A stretch of 64,000 bases of DNA, taken from the NCBI RefSeq assembly GCF_001039355.2, contig NW_019775442.1, positions 240,281-304,280 on the forward strand, in the 5' to 3' direction. The notes under the pieces were generated by a model. The model made no database searches. It was not told the origin of the DNA and saw only the letters and a program-made list of their open reading frames with translations. Below are positions 48,247 through 59,222 of this stretch, in pieces (position 1 is the first letter of the stretch; each line of letters starts with the position of its first letter). The position numbers were made by a program, and so were the translations under genes. The DNA is from Lingula anatina. Lineage: Eukaryota > Brachiopoda > Lingulata > Lingulida > Lingulidae.

Positions 48247-48984
48247 CTGTCCACAGTCTTCTGTTCATCACTTTTGTTACTGGTCCACGTGTCCACTTGG
48301 TTGGTATTTATTTAAAGTCACGGATACCACTTGACCAGTGTTCTCCCCACGGGATTTGTACCACAAGAAAATGAAGGAATTAATAAATAATTTAAAGTTA
48401 ACAAATTTCATGACTTCTTTTTTTCATGGCAAAGTCCATGTACATGCAGCTTTTCTATAAGTATGGAAAAAAACAAGTTGAAGTGCTCATTCCCTTTGAA
48501 ACTATCAACCTATGCAGTTCGCTCCCAACTCCTCAGTGACAGACACTGAATAACAGATTAGCATGCCTCCTGGTGTCGAGTACAATACAGAAAAGCTGGT
48601 GATTATATGAGTATGTTGGAAACAAGATGTACGTGCATCATTTCTGAAAGTATGAAGTTTACTGTAAGCGACTGAAAAAAATTACCAAACCGAAAAGCAA
48701 ACAAACAACCAATTGAAAAAAGTGCTTTTTAATACCCAATGCACATGCTTAATTTTTATGCTGTTATAGCAGATAGTATTACCCTATTGTGATAGGCATC
48801 GTGTCACCCAATTACTACATATAAACACCAACGGACCCCATGCAAAGGGAATTGAAATCCGAAGATGAAAGTACTAAAATAAAATTTTCTGTGTCATACA
48901 TTAATCCCATGTCCTTTTTTGTTAAGCATGGCAGGGTACATATGCCCTAAATATCCTTTTTGTCATGACTGAATCACGCTCTGC

Positions 48985-49150
48985 TGTCATCTTGATTGGT
49001 AAGAAACGATTGTCGTAAAATTGCTACATGATTTAAAAACGGTGCATAAACTTTTAAAACCAGATAAAATAATCTTAGAGCGCGTACAAGTCTACTACAT
49101 GTATAAAGTAAACGTATGTCGTTAAACTCCCATAGGGTCAGCACACGAAC
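48985..49150 (-). repeat. 225-bp dispersed repeat, inverted copy
   Basis: AACGATTGTCGTAAAATTGC and GGTGCATAAACTTTTAAAACC are the complement of text at 53592-53660 and 49680-49745. Confidence 0.6.
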
Positions 49151-49359
49151 AACACGTGGTGGCTCAATATGAAACCACACAACTTTGTGTTTTTAATCTC
49201 CAAATACTAAAAATAATCAATTAAGCTAATAAATAGGCTGATCTTAAGAACTTTTTATATCGTATATTTTATATTTATTTTTATTAAACGAGTCGCCCAC
49301 TGATGTACGCCATGCTATGACCTTTATAAAATATATCAATTTTTACGAGATTACAAATT

Positions 49360-49908
49360 CAGGCCTAACCAACTACCAGACTCGGCACCTAAGGATCCTG
49401 AAATAACCGGTATATCGGACCACACTACCTGTTTTCAAGGTGTGTGTCAGATCGCATTTCGGAGTATCATACTCCAGAACAAATTTTGTAGGACGACTGC
49501 GGGCTCATCCACGCTCGGCTGAACAACCTTAAACTGTACTCTTACTTTAGAGTACTCTATTTCATTGTCTCTTTGGGGGTATATGGGGACTTTACGACAT
49601 TCGGTTTGAATGTTTTAACCACTTGTGATAGGGCTTTTTTGCATTGTATTAGATTAATGTGGCAGTCTAAGGTTCATCTAGGTGGCTTTCAAATTTATGC
49701 ACCCGGTTTTAAAATCATATAGCGATTAAATACGACAATCGTTTACTATCCAATCAAGGTGACAGCCGAGCATGGGCTCATCCTGTCGGTGTTCTGACTG
49801 ATACTCCGAAATGCGATCCGACGCACACCTTGAAAACGGGTAGTGTGGTCCGAAATACCGGTTAATTCAAGATCCTTAGGTGCCGAGTCTGGTAGTTGGT
49901 TAGGCCTG
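49360..49908 (+). mobile_element. CAGGCCTAAC element with 5-bp target duplication
   Basis: The arms are about 115 bases: CAGGCCTAACCAACTACCAG, ACTCGGCACCTAAGGATC, ACCGGTATATCGGACCACAC, GATCGCATTTCGGAGTATC on the left, the inverse on the right. AAATT lies at 49355-49359 and 49909-49913, a perfect 5-bp duplication. The interior (49550-49780) is the dispersed 225-bp repeat also found outside the element at 53460 and 48985. Confidence 0.85.
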
Positions 49909-50029
49909 AAATTGTATCGTGTTGTTTGGTTCCATTGCCTCGCTTTCAAAAATTAGAACAGGCGCTCCAAAACTGGAAGACGAAGTAAAAAAATTTTAGG
50001 CTATATTGGCCGAGTTCGCCCTCGAATTT

Positions 50030-50997
50030 AATAATAATAATATTTATTTATTAAAACCACACTACACTACCCTCTCAGTGCTGTTTACAGATAAAATTAT
50101 CAACTTATTATATAGATAATAAAAGCTAAAGTAAAAAACAATTAAAATAATTAATGCTGGTTAAAATAGTAATGGTCAGAACAATAAAACTTTTTTTCTG
50201 ATAAAATGAGAAAATATTAATTAAAATACTGTGAAAATAAGAATGTTTTTAAGTCTTTATTAAAAACCTCAACACTATCAATAGTCCGAATGTGTGAGGG
50301 TAGTTGATTCCATAAAATGGGTGCTGAAATTGAAAATGCCCTGTGGCCGTAGGTTTTGGTTGTTTTTTTATTATCATTTCTGGTAAAACAAAGAGTGGAG
50401 GTGGATCTGGTGAGAGTGGGTGTAATTGGATGTAGCATCGAGTTAAAATATGAGGGGCATTCACCTCTGGTGAATTGAAAAACAAACAGCAGTAATTTAA
50501 AAACAATTCTCTGTCGTACAGAAAGCCAATGTAGTTCGAATAAAATAGGTGAAATGTTTGATCTGAGAGGGGTTTTGGTCAGTAGTCGTGTTGCAGCGTT
50601 TTTTAATTTGGTAGGTAGGAAGACCATACAGTAGACTGTTTCCGTAGTCGAGATGTGCAGTTATAAAGGCATGGACAAGCCTCTCCATCTGACTTTTATC
50701 AAGGATATGGGATAGTTTGGAAATTTTTTAAAGACCATAGAAAGCGGCTTTGCATTTTTTACTGATGTCGACAGCCATATTGTAGCTATTATCAAAAATT
50801 ACTCCAAGGTTTTTAACCTCATCTTTTACTTTGACTGTACTGTTCCCGATTTCTAATAGTTCTAGTTTTTCTGCATCCTTAGAAAAACGGGAGGTAAAGT
50901 GAACTACTTCTGTTTTGCCATCATTGAAAACAAGTGAATAAAGTCGCAGCATTAACCTTCCTACAATTTTAAATGCATTTTGCAATGTCATTTTCAC
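50030..50997 (-). mobile_element. CR1/L2-like LINE 3' part, 5'-truncated, disrupted
   Basis: On the minus strand from 50997 the thumb region of reverse transcriptase reads FNDGKTEVVHFTSRFS, VKNLGVIFDNSYNM and SKKCKAAFYGL. An in-frame TAA follows, then SKLSHILDKSQMERLVHAFI and TAHLDYGNSLLYGLPTYQIK. A frameshift near 50600 leads to KNAATRLLTKTPLRSN, LHWLSVRQRIVFKLLLFVF, KTYGHRAFSISAPILWNQLP and the stop at 50217. This order (LDYxNSLLYGLP, LHWLPVxxRIxFK, FSxxAPxLWNxLP) is the C-terminal signature of CR1/L2-type LINEs. The catalytic YxDD is not present, so the copy is dead on arrival. The 3' end runs into (ATT)n at 50030-50045, as usual for such elements. Confidence 0.9.
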
Positions 50998-51263
50998 TCT
51001 GCCCCATGGAGCATTTTATTTATCAAGAGTGAGGGAGGGGTGAAAAATCCCCATAGGGTCACATACAATGGGAATCCCCTTCTAATGAAGGAAAAATAAA
51101 TGTTATTCTAAGGAAGTCCGATGGATTTACTTTTTAAAACAAAATTAATAGAACATTTCTAATATAAATTTTCAAAAAGACACCAAAGAGCAAATTAAAT
51201 AAAATCAACCAGACGGTAAACACCGGTGTCAAGCAACACAGAGTCCTACCATTCTACGATCCG

Positions 51264-51414
51264 GCGGACCCGGTGTTTTAAAACTGAGACTCCAGCGGAC
51301 TCCCTGTTTCGAAATAACGGGTCCCGGACTCTATGTTCTGAAATGTAGAGTCCCCCTAGACACTCTATTTCAGTACGGAAAGTCCTAGGACCCTGCGTTT
51401 TAATACTGACAGTC
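51264..51414 (+). repeat. about 38-bp degenerate minisatellite
   Basis: Four to five units with the pattern GGACTC(C)CTGTTTCGAAAT...AGTCC: GGACCCGGTGTTTTAAAACT, GGACTCCCTGTTTCGAAATA, GGACTCTATGTTCTGAAAT, GACACTCTATTTCAGTACGG, GGACCCTGCGTTTTAATACT. Divergent but clearly periodic. Confidence 0.7.
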
Positions 51415-51429
51415 CGCATTGAGGAGCAA

Positions 51430-52500
51430 ACATTTAAAATATTATTCTTATAACATGCAATTTGAATATGATTTTGAACATGATGAAGAAAGATATAGAG
51501 TGAAAAACTATAAAGATTAAAGGTTAATTAAGCATGATTATCCTCCGTAAAAATTTAAAAAGTACTATTATTTGTATTGTTGGCATTTCATAAACTGTAA
51601 TTTGCTCTATTTAGCCTATGAATGCAATTTTAAAAAATCACGAAAAGCAATTTTTTAAATTCTTCATATTTATAGCAAATACAACAAAACACTTGCTGTT
51701 GTTTTCTCATTATTATTTTTTTTTTAAAACTGAATGAAAAGTGGGGATAATTTATGAAAAAGGGCAATAACTTTGCATTCTTGTGCCCGTGGGATTTTGA
51801 CTCCCCTTAGTTACGAATGAAAATGAATATTTTTCCTGATTTTTTCCACCCAATATTTTAACATCGAACTTTCAAATATTTCCAATATGTTATTCATAGG
51901 GTATACTAAAAGGAAAGATGTTGAAATGATCACCAAATATCAAATGAATTGCTTGTTCATAGGGGAATCATTGGGTGGTAAAATATATATATTTAATTTT
52001 GTTTTCATGAAAATTTTCACATGAACCTAACAAAAAGTGTCAATATATCCTCCATTATGCATACTACAAATAAAAGTCTTATACTCAAATAAAATAACAA
52101 TTATTGAGTTTTGTGGGGGTCAAAATTTATCATGGGTGAGTCTGATTTTCATTATGAAATTTTGACTGGGGAGTCAGTTTTTCATTATGGGGAGTCACCT
52201 TTTAGGGGAGTCTTTTCATGGTACACCTGCCATTTTGTAAATAAAGCCGTATTGCTTGAAAATCCATGATGACAGTATAGGGCACTGCGAACAGCTAGCA
52301 ATTTTATACCTTGAGAACCATGAAATACCGGTACATTCCTTTTGGGTTGATTCCATTTAAATATAGGTCATTTATTTTATTTGAATATAAGTTATTTTAA
52401 CTGTATAACAAAATTAAATAACTATATTTCCAATGACACTTTATACACATGAATATTTAATAATAAATGTATTCCGTCCGTTTCAAGAAAACATTTTGCA
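51430..52500. other. AT-rich non-coding stretch
   Basis: No gene. Text at 52119-52215 repeats a phrase (GGGTGAGTC...TCATTATG, GGGGAGTCAG...TCATTATG, GGGGAGTC) related to the GACTCC minisatellite just upstream. Confidence 0.4.
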
Positions 52501-52508
52501 CAGATTAA

Positions 52509-52815
52509 ACCCCCTTTACACTGGCGTCCTTTCTGCGTCCTTTGTGTGACCATGAAACTGGCCAGGACGCCGTCGGACGCTCAAAGAACGCACAGTGATC
52601 GCTAAGGTCGCACAAAGAACGTTCAAGTATCGCCGAGGACGCCATGGACGCCGCGAAGTTTTGAGCATGTTCAAAACAATCGCAGAGAGAACGCGATGGA
52701 GGATGGACGCTGCAAGGTCGCTCAATGGACGCAGAAAGGACGCACAAGCATCGCCGTGGTCGTAGAAAGGAGGCACAAGCATTGCTTTGGTTGCAGAATG
52801 AAAACTTAAAGATCG
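52509..52815 (+). mobile_element. TTAA-associated MITE, GGACGC-rich, copy 2 (truncated)
   Basis: Preceded by TTAA (52505-52508); starts ACCCCCTTTACACTGGCGTC, CTTTCTGCGTCC. Inside, GGACGC/GAACGC or its complement recurs about ten times. The right end stops at GATCGTCCAGTGT without the terminal GGGGGT, so the end is lost or mutated. Confidence 0.65.
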
Positions 52816-53054
52816 TCCAGTGTTCGGCACGTAGAACATTATTTTTTCACTCTCAAACGGGGCCGTGCTGAGGTTTTTTTCAACAGACAGGAATTCTTAG
52901 GGCAACAGTGGTCTCATATCAGCCTCCGATTGTTTTTCCCCCTAAAATTCATGAACCGATCCGTTTTTTTTTTTTTTGGAGGTAATTATAAAACGAATAT
53001 TTTGCCTTTTTTACAAGATGCAGTAATTGTCAGAACTTTTCGCAGAATGCGTCA

Positions 53055-53215
53055 CAGGGCCGTAGCCTGAGCAAAATGCCAGGGGGGGCAGTAAGCGGAC
53101 ATGAGGGGGCGAAGCCCCCAAGGGGGGGGGGTGTCCCCCTATCACGATGTGGAAAATTCCAAATTACAGGGGGGGCAGCTGCCCCCCCCCTGCCCCCCCG
53201 GAGGCTACGGCCCTG
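53055..53215 (+). mobile_element. MITE with 5-bp target duplication, copy 2
   Basis: CAGGGCCGTAGCCTGAGC ... GGAGGCTACGGCCCTG as at 30063, flanked by CGTCA at 53050-53054 and 53216-53220. The interior is longer (161 bp total) with two G/C hairpins (GGGGGCGAAGCCCCC and the G-run CAGCTG C-run). Confidence 0.9.
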
Positions 53216-53459
53216 CGTCATCTGAAAACCGATTCAAACATTCTATGTTGTGTCAGTCATACTGTGGAATTTGGATATACGGTGGAATTTGGATATACGG
53301 TTTGATTGTGCGTATGCCATGTATGCCGGAATTTACAAACGAGCGACGGGATGATGTAGCCTGCAGTATTTGCGGTAAGCGTGCCAAGTTTTAGGCCGCT
53401 CCGATGCCCAGCAGTATTTTATTTCGATTATTATTTTTAAGTTGGTGGATTCTTGTTTC

Positions 53460-53700
53460 ACAAGCTTACTCTATTTTATTGTCTCTATGGAGGTATATGG
53501 GGACTTTACGACATTCGGTTGGAAGGCTTTAACCACTTGTTATAGTTTATTTTTGCATTGTATTGGATTAATGTGGTAGTCCAAGGTTGTTCTAGGTGGT
53601 TTTCGAGTTTATGCACCCGGTTTTAATATCATTTAGCGATTTTACGACAATCGTTTACTATCCAATCAAGGTGACAGCCGAGCGTGATCCTGATCGTAGA
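53460..53700 (+). repeat. 225-bp dispersed repeat, copy outside a TIR element
   Basis: GGGGACTTTACGACATTCGG, TTTAACCACTTGT.ATAG, TTATGCACCCGGTTTTAA, CGACAATCGTTTACTATCCA, ATCAAGGTGACAGCCGAGC match 49565-49780 at high identity. No CAGGCCTAAC ends are nearby. Confidence 0.75.
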
Positions 53701-54414
53701 AAAATAGTCATGCCCACTTTTGTAGCTCCTGTTCCTCCTTGTGTTGTTGATCTATTGTATAACACACAAAAATAATAAGGACTCTACAAAGGACATCATC
53801 GCTTATAGGTTTATTAAGAATGTTATTTTTTAAAAACTTATCAATGAATAGCTAGAAATTTTAATTTAAAAATGAAGTGAGCGCGGACTAATACAAATCT
53901 GTCTAGAGACGATAAACATTAATTCAGCACTCCAACGTTTAGCAGTAATTAAATAGAGAAAAGCAGGAAAAATATCTACAGTTAACTAGATAGCTGATAT
54001 ACTGACTGTCATTTATCTTAGTAACAGCACCGAGCCTACACAGAAAGCGCCTGTACGTCGTAGAACTGAAAGAGAACTAGTTTACTGCCACTGACATAAA
54101 TAACGGTGAGTAGTGAATGTTGAGACTGAAAGTACATGTTCATGTTGTAATTATTCTTTTAATCACTCACAACACTTCCAGATCTTAGTAGAAGCTTCTG
54201 AAAGAAGCAGGTACCGCGTCGCGTCGCGGGTTCTGGGACAGTGGAAATGGACTCGTGATATTAGTTTCGCTAAGAGAGTTTCATTTCCTGGTTGGCGCCA
54301 TTTTGGGGTTTGGCTAAAAAAGGGTGTGACAGAATTGCGCAATACAGCGCAATATGCTAGAAAAAACATGTCCAGTTGCAATTACACAAAAGGAATGGTC
54401 ATTTGTTATCTGAC

Positions 54415-54512
54415 GTTGAGTCAACTTTCAAATCCAATGTTTATCCAACGTTGAAACAACGTTATGGTTCAACGTTGTTTCAACGTTAAAACAACATAAT
54501 TTGCCCGCTGGG
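54415..54512 (+). repeat. CAACGTT-motif element, copy 1
   Basis: CAACGTTGAAACAACGTTAT, GGTTCAACGTTGTTTCAACG and the end ACATAATTTGCCCGCTGGGG. Matches 56545-56685 closely. Elements with CAACGTT repeats and a CCCAGCGGGCAAATT end are widespread in aquatic animals (general knowledge). Confidence 0.75.
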
Positions 54513-54679
54513 GAGCTACTTGCTGACATGGCGTCCAACCCGATAGTGAAAAAATCGTGCCGCTTTTGTTAAGTTGTATCAATTACATTAAGTCCTAAGT
54601 AATACATTTCACTTGTATATCACCCTACTTAGTTTGAAATTAACCTTTTGTGTGTTTAATTGCAACTGGACTTGTTTGT

Positions 54680-54815
54680 TTTTTTTTGTACCACCAGCGT
54701 AGGCACTGGCGGTTTATTTAGTGCCGACCCGCTTGTACTGCCGGCTCCGCCACCATGTCACCATTATCGCTTCTCCTCCTACACTGCATACCCATCTCTT
54801 GGATTTAGGTCATGT
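54680..54815 (+). other. GC-rich island, possible exon
   Basis: After TTTTTTTTTGTACCACCAG the plus strand is open and reads VGTGGLFSADPLVLPAPPP, CHHYRFSSYTAYPSLGF up to a possible donor AG|GTCATG at about 54808. On the minus strand the same block could be a retroposed piece with an A-tail (the T-run). Undecided. Confidence 0.25.
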
Positions 54816-55514
54816 ATAATCTCAACTCGATCCATGTAAAACTTTGGCTTTGTCGGTTTTGGGGGCTAGGTGTGGTGCTCATTGCAATGCACCCTTGTCC
54901 AAAATTGGCAAAATTAAATGCCAAATTGTCTACCATACCGAAGGAATTATGGGAAAAATTTTTATAGATGGCTGACTGAAAGACGTGGAGATTTCAAATA
55001 TGCCCTCGGATTTGATCTATTTCAAGGTGAAACGGACCAAAAGGGAATTTTTTATGAAACTACACAGACCCAACCTATAATATTACTGGCAGGTGTTACC
55101 CTTCAGGTCATTTTTCATCTCTGTGAGTTTGGGGTCAATTGGTGCATTTTCACGGGAGCAGCAGCCATTAGATCCTGAAACAGAAAAATCTCTCTAATTC
55201 TGGAACCGTTTATGCTAGAGACCTCTTGTTTTTTTTTGCATTTGATATAGAGCATGTCAAGCCCAAAACTGGAGGTGGTCTCTGTTTTTTTGTTTTCCAT
55301 ACGGTTTACGACTTATGCTGTATCAAAAAGTAATTGTGATGGTGAAAGTAAAATGTGCAGTACGGTAATATGCATACATTTTTGAATGTCTGGAGAAGAT
55401 AACATAAGACCTGGCAAGGCAGACAACTTCTGGTCAAAAATGACATTATTTCATGAAATTTGAACATCTGGAACTTCTCTGCACCTCCCATTTCAAGAAT
55501 TTTAACCAAAATGA

Positions 55515-55705
55515 CCTTTCCCAGCAGGCATAGGAACGTTGGATCAATGTTGAAAACAGTTTGATACGTTGAATTGCCATTGATCTACCTAAATTCAACG
55601 TAAAATCAGTGTTGATCCAGCCACGTCAAAACACCATGATAATGTGATGTTGACTCAACGCTGTATTTTGGTCATTGACTCAACGTTGTTGTTTGGTCGT
55701 CGTGA
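55515..55705 (+). repeat. CAACGTT-motif element, copy 2
   Basis: Begins CCCAGCAGGCATAGGAACGT and holds diverged CAACGTTG units up to TCAACGTTGTTGTTTGG. Confidence 0.65.
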
Positions 55706-56355
55706 TGCAAGACATGGATTGTAATTTAAAATATTAATTATTGAAAATGTGATACTTTGTTCATCAATACTGTAACTAACTTTATCAAAATAATAAAAAA
55801 AGTGTTTTAAAGTAAAAGTGACAGTTGTTTTGTGTCTTTAGTGAACTAGTGAATTTTCTTAACTTGTTATTCAGAAATACATTCCAATAAACTTCCTTGC
55901 AAGGTCAGCTAACACTAGGATGAACAAGTCGCTGTAAATGTGAACAGAATTGTTACCCATGTTGAATGCTTGTTGCGATGCTACAGGAGATAATTGCAGT
56001 ATGTGGTAGACACACAGGCTGTTAGGCACGTGATCTTTAACGAACACACCCTAATGCTATTTGTGTGTGAATTTGGTGACATTTGATGGCATCTTTTCAA
56101 TTGTATAGACATTTCTTTACATCTGTAGATGTCACAGTGAAACAGTCGATTTGAGGGGGGACCTCTTATAAATTTTACTAAATGGTATAAAATGTGTATA
56201 TTTTCACCACTATTTTGTATTTTTTTAACTATTAATCATGTTAGACACAATATCTGTAATAAAAAGCACTATTTCTAACAGTTCACAGTTGTGAGGTGAT
56301 CATTTTTAAATAAAAGTACAAGGAAATGGGGGTGGGACAACCTTTTTGACCAATG

Positions 56356-56356
<1 letters not shown>

Positions 56357-56401
<45 letters not shown>
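56357..56401 (+). repeat. (AT)n microsatellite
   Basis: Pure TA repeat of about 22 units. Confidence 0.97.
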
Positions 56402-56402
<1 letters not shown>

Positions 56403-56519
56403 ATAAGATCTATACATATTAATCTAAACCTTGGAAATTTTAACTTAAAGGCCATACATTTATACCCTATATATGTTTAGCCATCAAACATGTCCTACTG
56501 CTAAACACATCCAGGCAAA

Positions 56520-56684
56520 TTTCCCGCTGGGTGGGGTTGATATAACATTGTTTTCTGACGTTGATACAACGTTGTTATCTGAGGTTTACACAACTTTCAA
56601 ATCCAACGTTTATTCAATGTCTTTTCAACGTTATGGTTCTACGTTGTTTCAACGTTAAAACAACATAATTTGCCCGCTGGGCTG
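56520..56684 (+). repeat. CAACGTT-motif element, copy 3
   Basis: Bounded by CCCGCTGGG on both sides (56521-56529 and 56672-56681), in the same orientation. Units of (A)CAACGTT(G) with ATCTGA / TTCTGACG spacers. Confidence 0.75.
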
Positions 56685-56688
56685 TGTT

Positions 56689-57365
56689 CTTGAAATTGAC
56701 CTTTGACCTACTTTTCACCATAAACTGAACTTTGCAACTTTTCCAGTGCTCATACCTTCAAAACTGGCAAAGGTACGCCTATAGCTACTATTGAATTTGA
56801 ATAGGAAGTTATATACTGGCAATTTAACTGTGACTGTATAATCAACCTTTGACTTTCTTTTCACCATGAACTGAATTTTGCAACTTTTTGAATGCTTATA
56901 CCTTTAAAATTGACAAAGATACGCCCATAGTTACTACTAAACTTGAATAGGAATTCATATACAGGCAATATAACTATGACCCTGAAATTGACCTTTGACC
57001 TTACAGTATGTTCACCATGAACTGAACTTTGCAAAATTTCCAGCCCTTATATCTCCAAAACTGGCAGAGATATGCCCATAGTTACTGTTGAACCTATCTA
57101 TCTAATAGGAAGTCATATACTGGCAATCTTACTGTGACCTTGAAATTGACCTTTGGCCTACTTTTCACCATGAACTGAATTTTCTATCCCTTATATCTTG
57201 AAAACTGGCAGAGATACGCCCAAAGTTACTATTGAACTTGAGAAAGAAATCATATACTGGCCTTGAAATTGACTTTTGACCTACTTTTTATGAACTGCAC
57301 TTTGCATGTTTTCAGGCCCCTCATATCTTCAAAACTGGTAGAGATATGCCCAGTGTTGCCCTTAG
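56689..57365 (+). repeat. about 145-bp tandem repeat with nuclear-receptor DR1 motifs
   Basis: Five units start near 56689, 56838, 56980, 57138 and 57263. Each has AAATTGACCTTTGACCTAC, TTTTCACCATGAACTGAA, CTTTGCAACTTTTCCAG, CAAAACTGGCAGAGATACGC, CATATACTGGCAAT. The first and third contain the perfect DR1 TGACCTTTGACCT (56697-56709, 56989-57001), and the others have one or two mismatches. No open frame is kept. Confidence 0.8.
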
Positions 57366-57369
57366 GTTT

Positions 57370-57965
57370 TCTCTTTTGTCAGCATATATGCAACACTGAT
57401 AACACATTTCAAGGAAAACCAATAGGCCTGTTGTCTAGAAAATCACAGGAGTGATCAATGTTAGGAAAATATAGGTCAATTCAAAAATCTGCTTGATCAG
57501 TTGGACCATTTTTACAGTAATCTTTTTGCATATTTTGAGAACTGTTGTTTATTGCATTTTATAGAGCTTGTCAAGCATAAGACTGGTGGTGATGTCCCTT
57601 TTTTTATGTACAGACACAGATGTGTCTGTACATATTGCCATCACCTGCATCTGTCGTCGCTGATGGCGATGGCGATGCCGATGCCGATGCCGGCGCCGTG
57701 CACTTTCCTTGTAAACACGATAAGTGGAGGTCAGTTTTACTTTTTGGCTTTATATTTACAGAGCTGATGAATATTCATAAAACGCAGGTCAAGTTCGAAA
57801 ATCAGCATGATCGGGCCATTATTGTAGAAGTTATGCTTTTTTTTCACTTTTCAACATATATGCAACACTGTAAACACATTTCAAGGAAAACCGATAGGCC
57901 TTTTGTCATGAAACTCTCAGGAGTAATCGATCTTACTAAAACGCAGGTCAAGTTCGAAAATTGAC
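57370..57965 (+). repeat. direct duplication of about 110 bases and related pieces
   Basis: CATATATGCAACACTG.AAAC, ACATTTCAAGGAAAACC, ATAGGCCT.TTGTC, AGGAGT.ATC occurs at 57378-57460 and 57857-57930. AAACGCAGGTCAAGTTCGAA occurs at 57780 and 57940. A GATGGCGAT/GATGCCGAT hexamer run (57660-57690) lies between. A piece resembling 57560-57600 is also at 55238-55290. Confidence 0.65.
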
Positions 57966-57969
57966 ATGC

Positions 57970-59080
57970 AGCCTGAGTTGGAAACGCAGTCTAATTGGCT
58001 TCTTTTTTTGGAAGTTATACATTTTCAAAGTGCGAACTTGAACTCCCATGGGCCTGAAGCCTTATGCTTGTTACACATTTAACTTACGTAGGTATTACCT
58101 GTTGAGCATAATTAAAATTTGATGTTGAATTTGCAGTTTAACATAATGTACTTTTGCATCAGAATTGACAGTAGCCTTTTTTGTTATTTCCTGCTTTTTG
58201 TCTGTACATTTGACAGCTTTGCTGCCTTGTTTTTCTCTTTTTTGAGAAAAATAATTGATATGAAGGCCAACACTTGTAGTTTATTGCTTTCTTTTTATAC
58301 ATTTTTGTTTTTAAGAGATTTTTTGAGATTATGTGTAAACTGACATAAATTATTCTTGTTGTTGAAAAGCAAAAATGCAGCTTTGAAAAATGGCCTTTAA
58401 TATATAGAGAATTAAAAGGTGCCTATCTGCATGATGGTTTATTCCTTAACTTGAGGGCATGTAAACTTAAACACTTAGCTGTATAATGCTTAAAACTTAT
58501 CTTTTCCTAGCCTATTTGATTATTTCTAGTTAGGAAACTCTATGGGCAATTTTGTTTATCATAATATGTCTGTTCATATTTTTCAATATCACTTATATAC
58601 TCTGAAACTTACTTAACACAACACTACCAAAACTCTGGTTTTGGGAAATTTCCCTTAGTGTCAATAGTTGCATATTATAAGATGCATGGCTTGCACCATT
58701 CTATATACTCTCCAGNTTTTTTTTCCATATGAATGCGCTTACTCCAGCTGGTGGTACAATATCAGCAGGCAATATCGCCTCTCTGATCGTCTAGTTTTTT
58801 CAAGTGTATTGCAGTGTATTCCACAATTTAGCCACACAGGCCATTTTTAACCCTAATGATGTTACATAAGTTTACTTTGAAGTCCGTAAAAATTCAGAAT
58901 TATCCTTGTTTTAGGCTCTGTTCACAAGAAAAATCTATTTTCTAAAAATCTAAAAGTCTATTTTTGGTATCTTGTGATCACGGTCTGTGCCCTGAATACC
59001 CTGCAGCGTAATTACTGGCAGCGTGAGCGAGTTACTTCCAAAGCTGTAATTAATTCTCGGCTGCGCTCAGAGGAGATTCT
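57970..59080. other. non-coding stretch
   Basis: AT-rich; one N at 58716 beside a T-run. No gene or recognised repeat. Confidence 0.4.
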
Positions 59081-59086
59081 GATACC

Positions 59087-59222
59087 TTGACGCATGCGCA
59101 GTAGTATCTCTAAGCTGTGAAGTTCATCAGTTTAGTTGTGATGACTCAAGCATACAGACGCGTAATATGGCTAGTGGTAGTGCAAAACAAGTTGGAGTAA
59201 CTTCCTACTGCGCATGCGTCAA
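59087..59222 (+). repeat. inverted repeat with NRF1-like arms
   Basis: TTGACGCATGCGCAGTAG at 59087-59104 is the exact inverse of CTACTGCGCATGCGTCAA at 59205-59222, 100 bases apart. GCGCATGCG is the core of the NRF1 binding site. It could be the ends of a small MITE or paired regulatory sites. Confidence 0.7.

Noticed and set aside
52505-52839. 80- and 107-codon minus ORFs
   Set aside because: They lie within the GGACGC-rich MITE and use its repeats in two frames.
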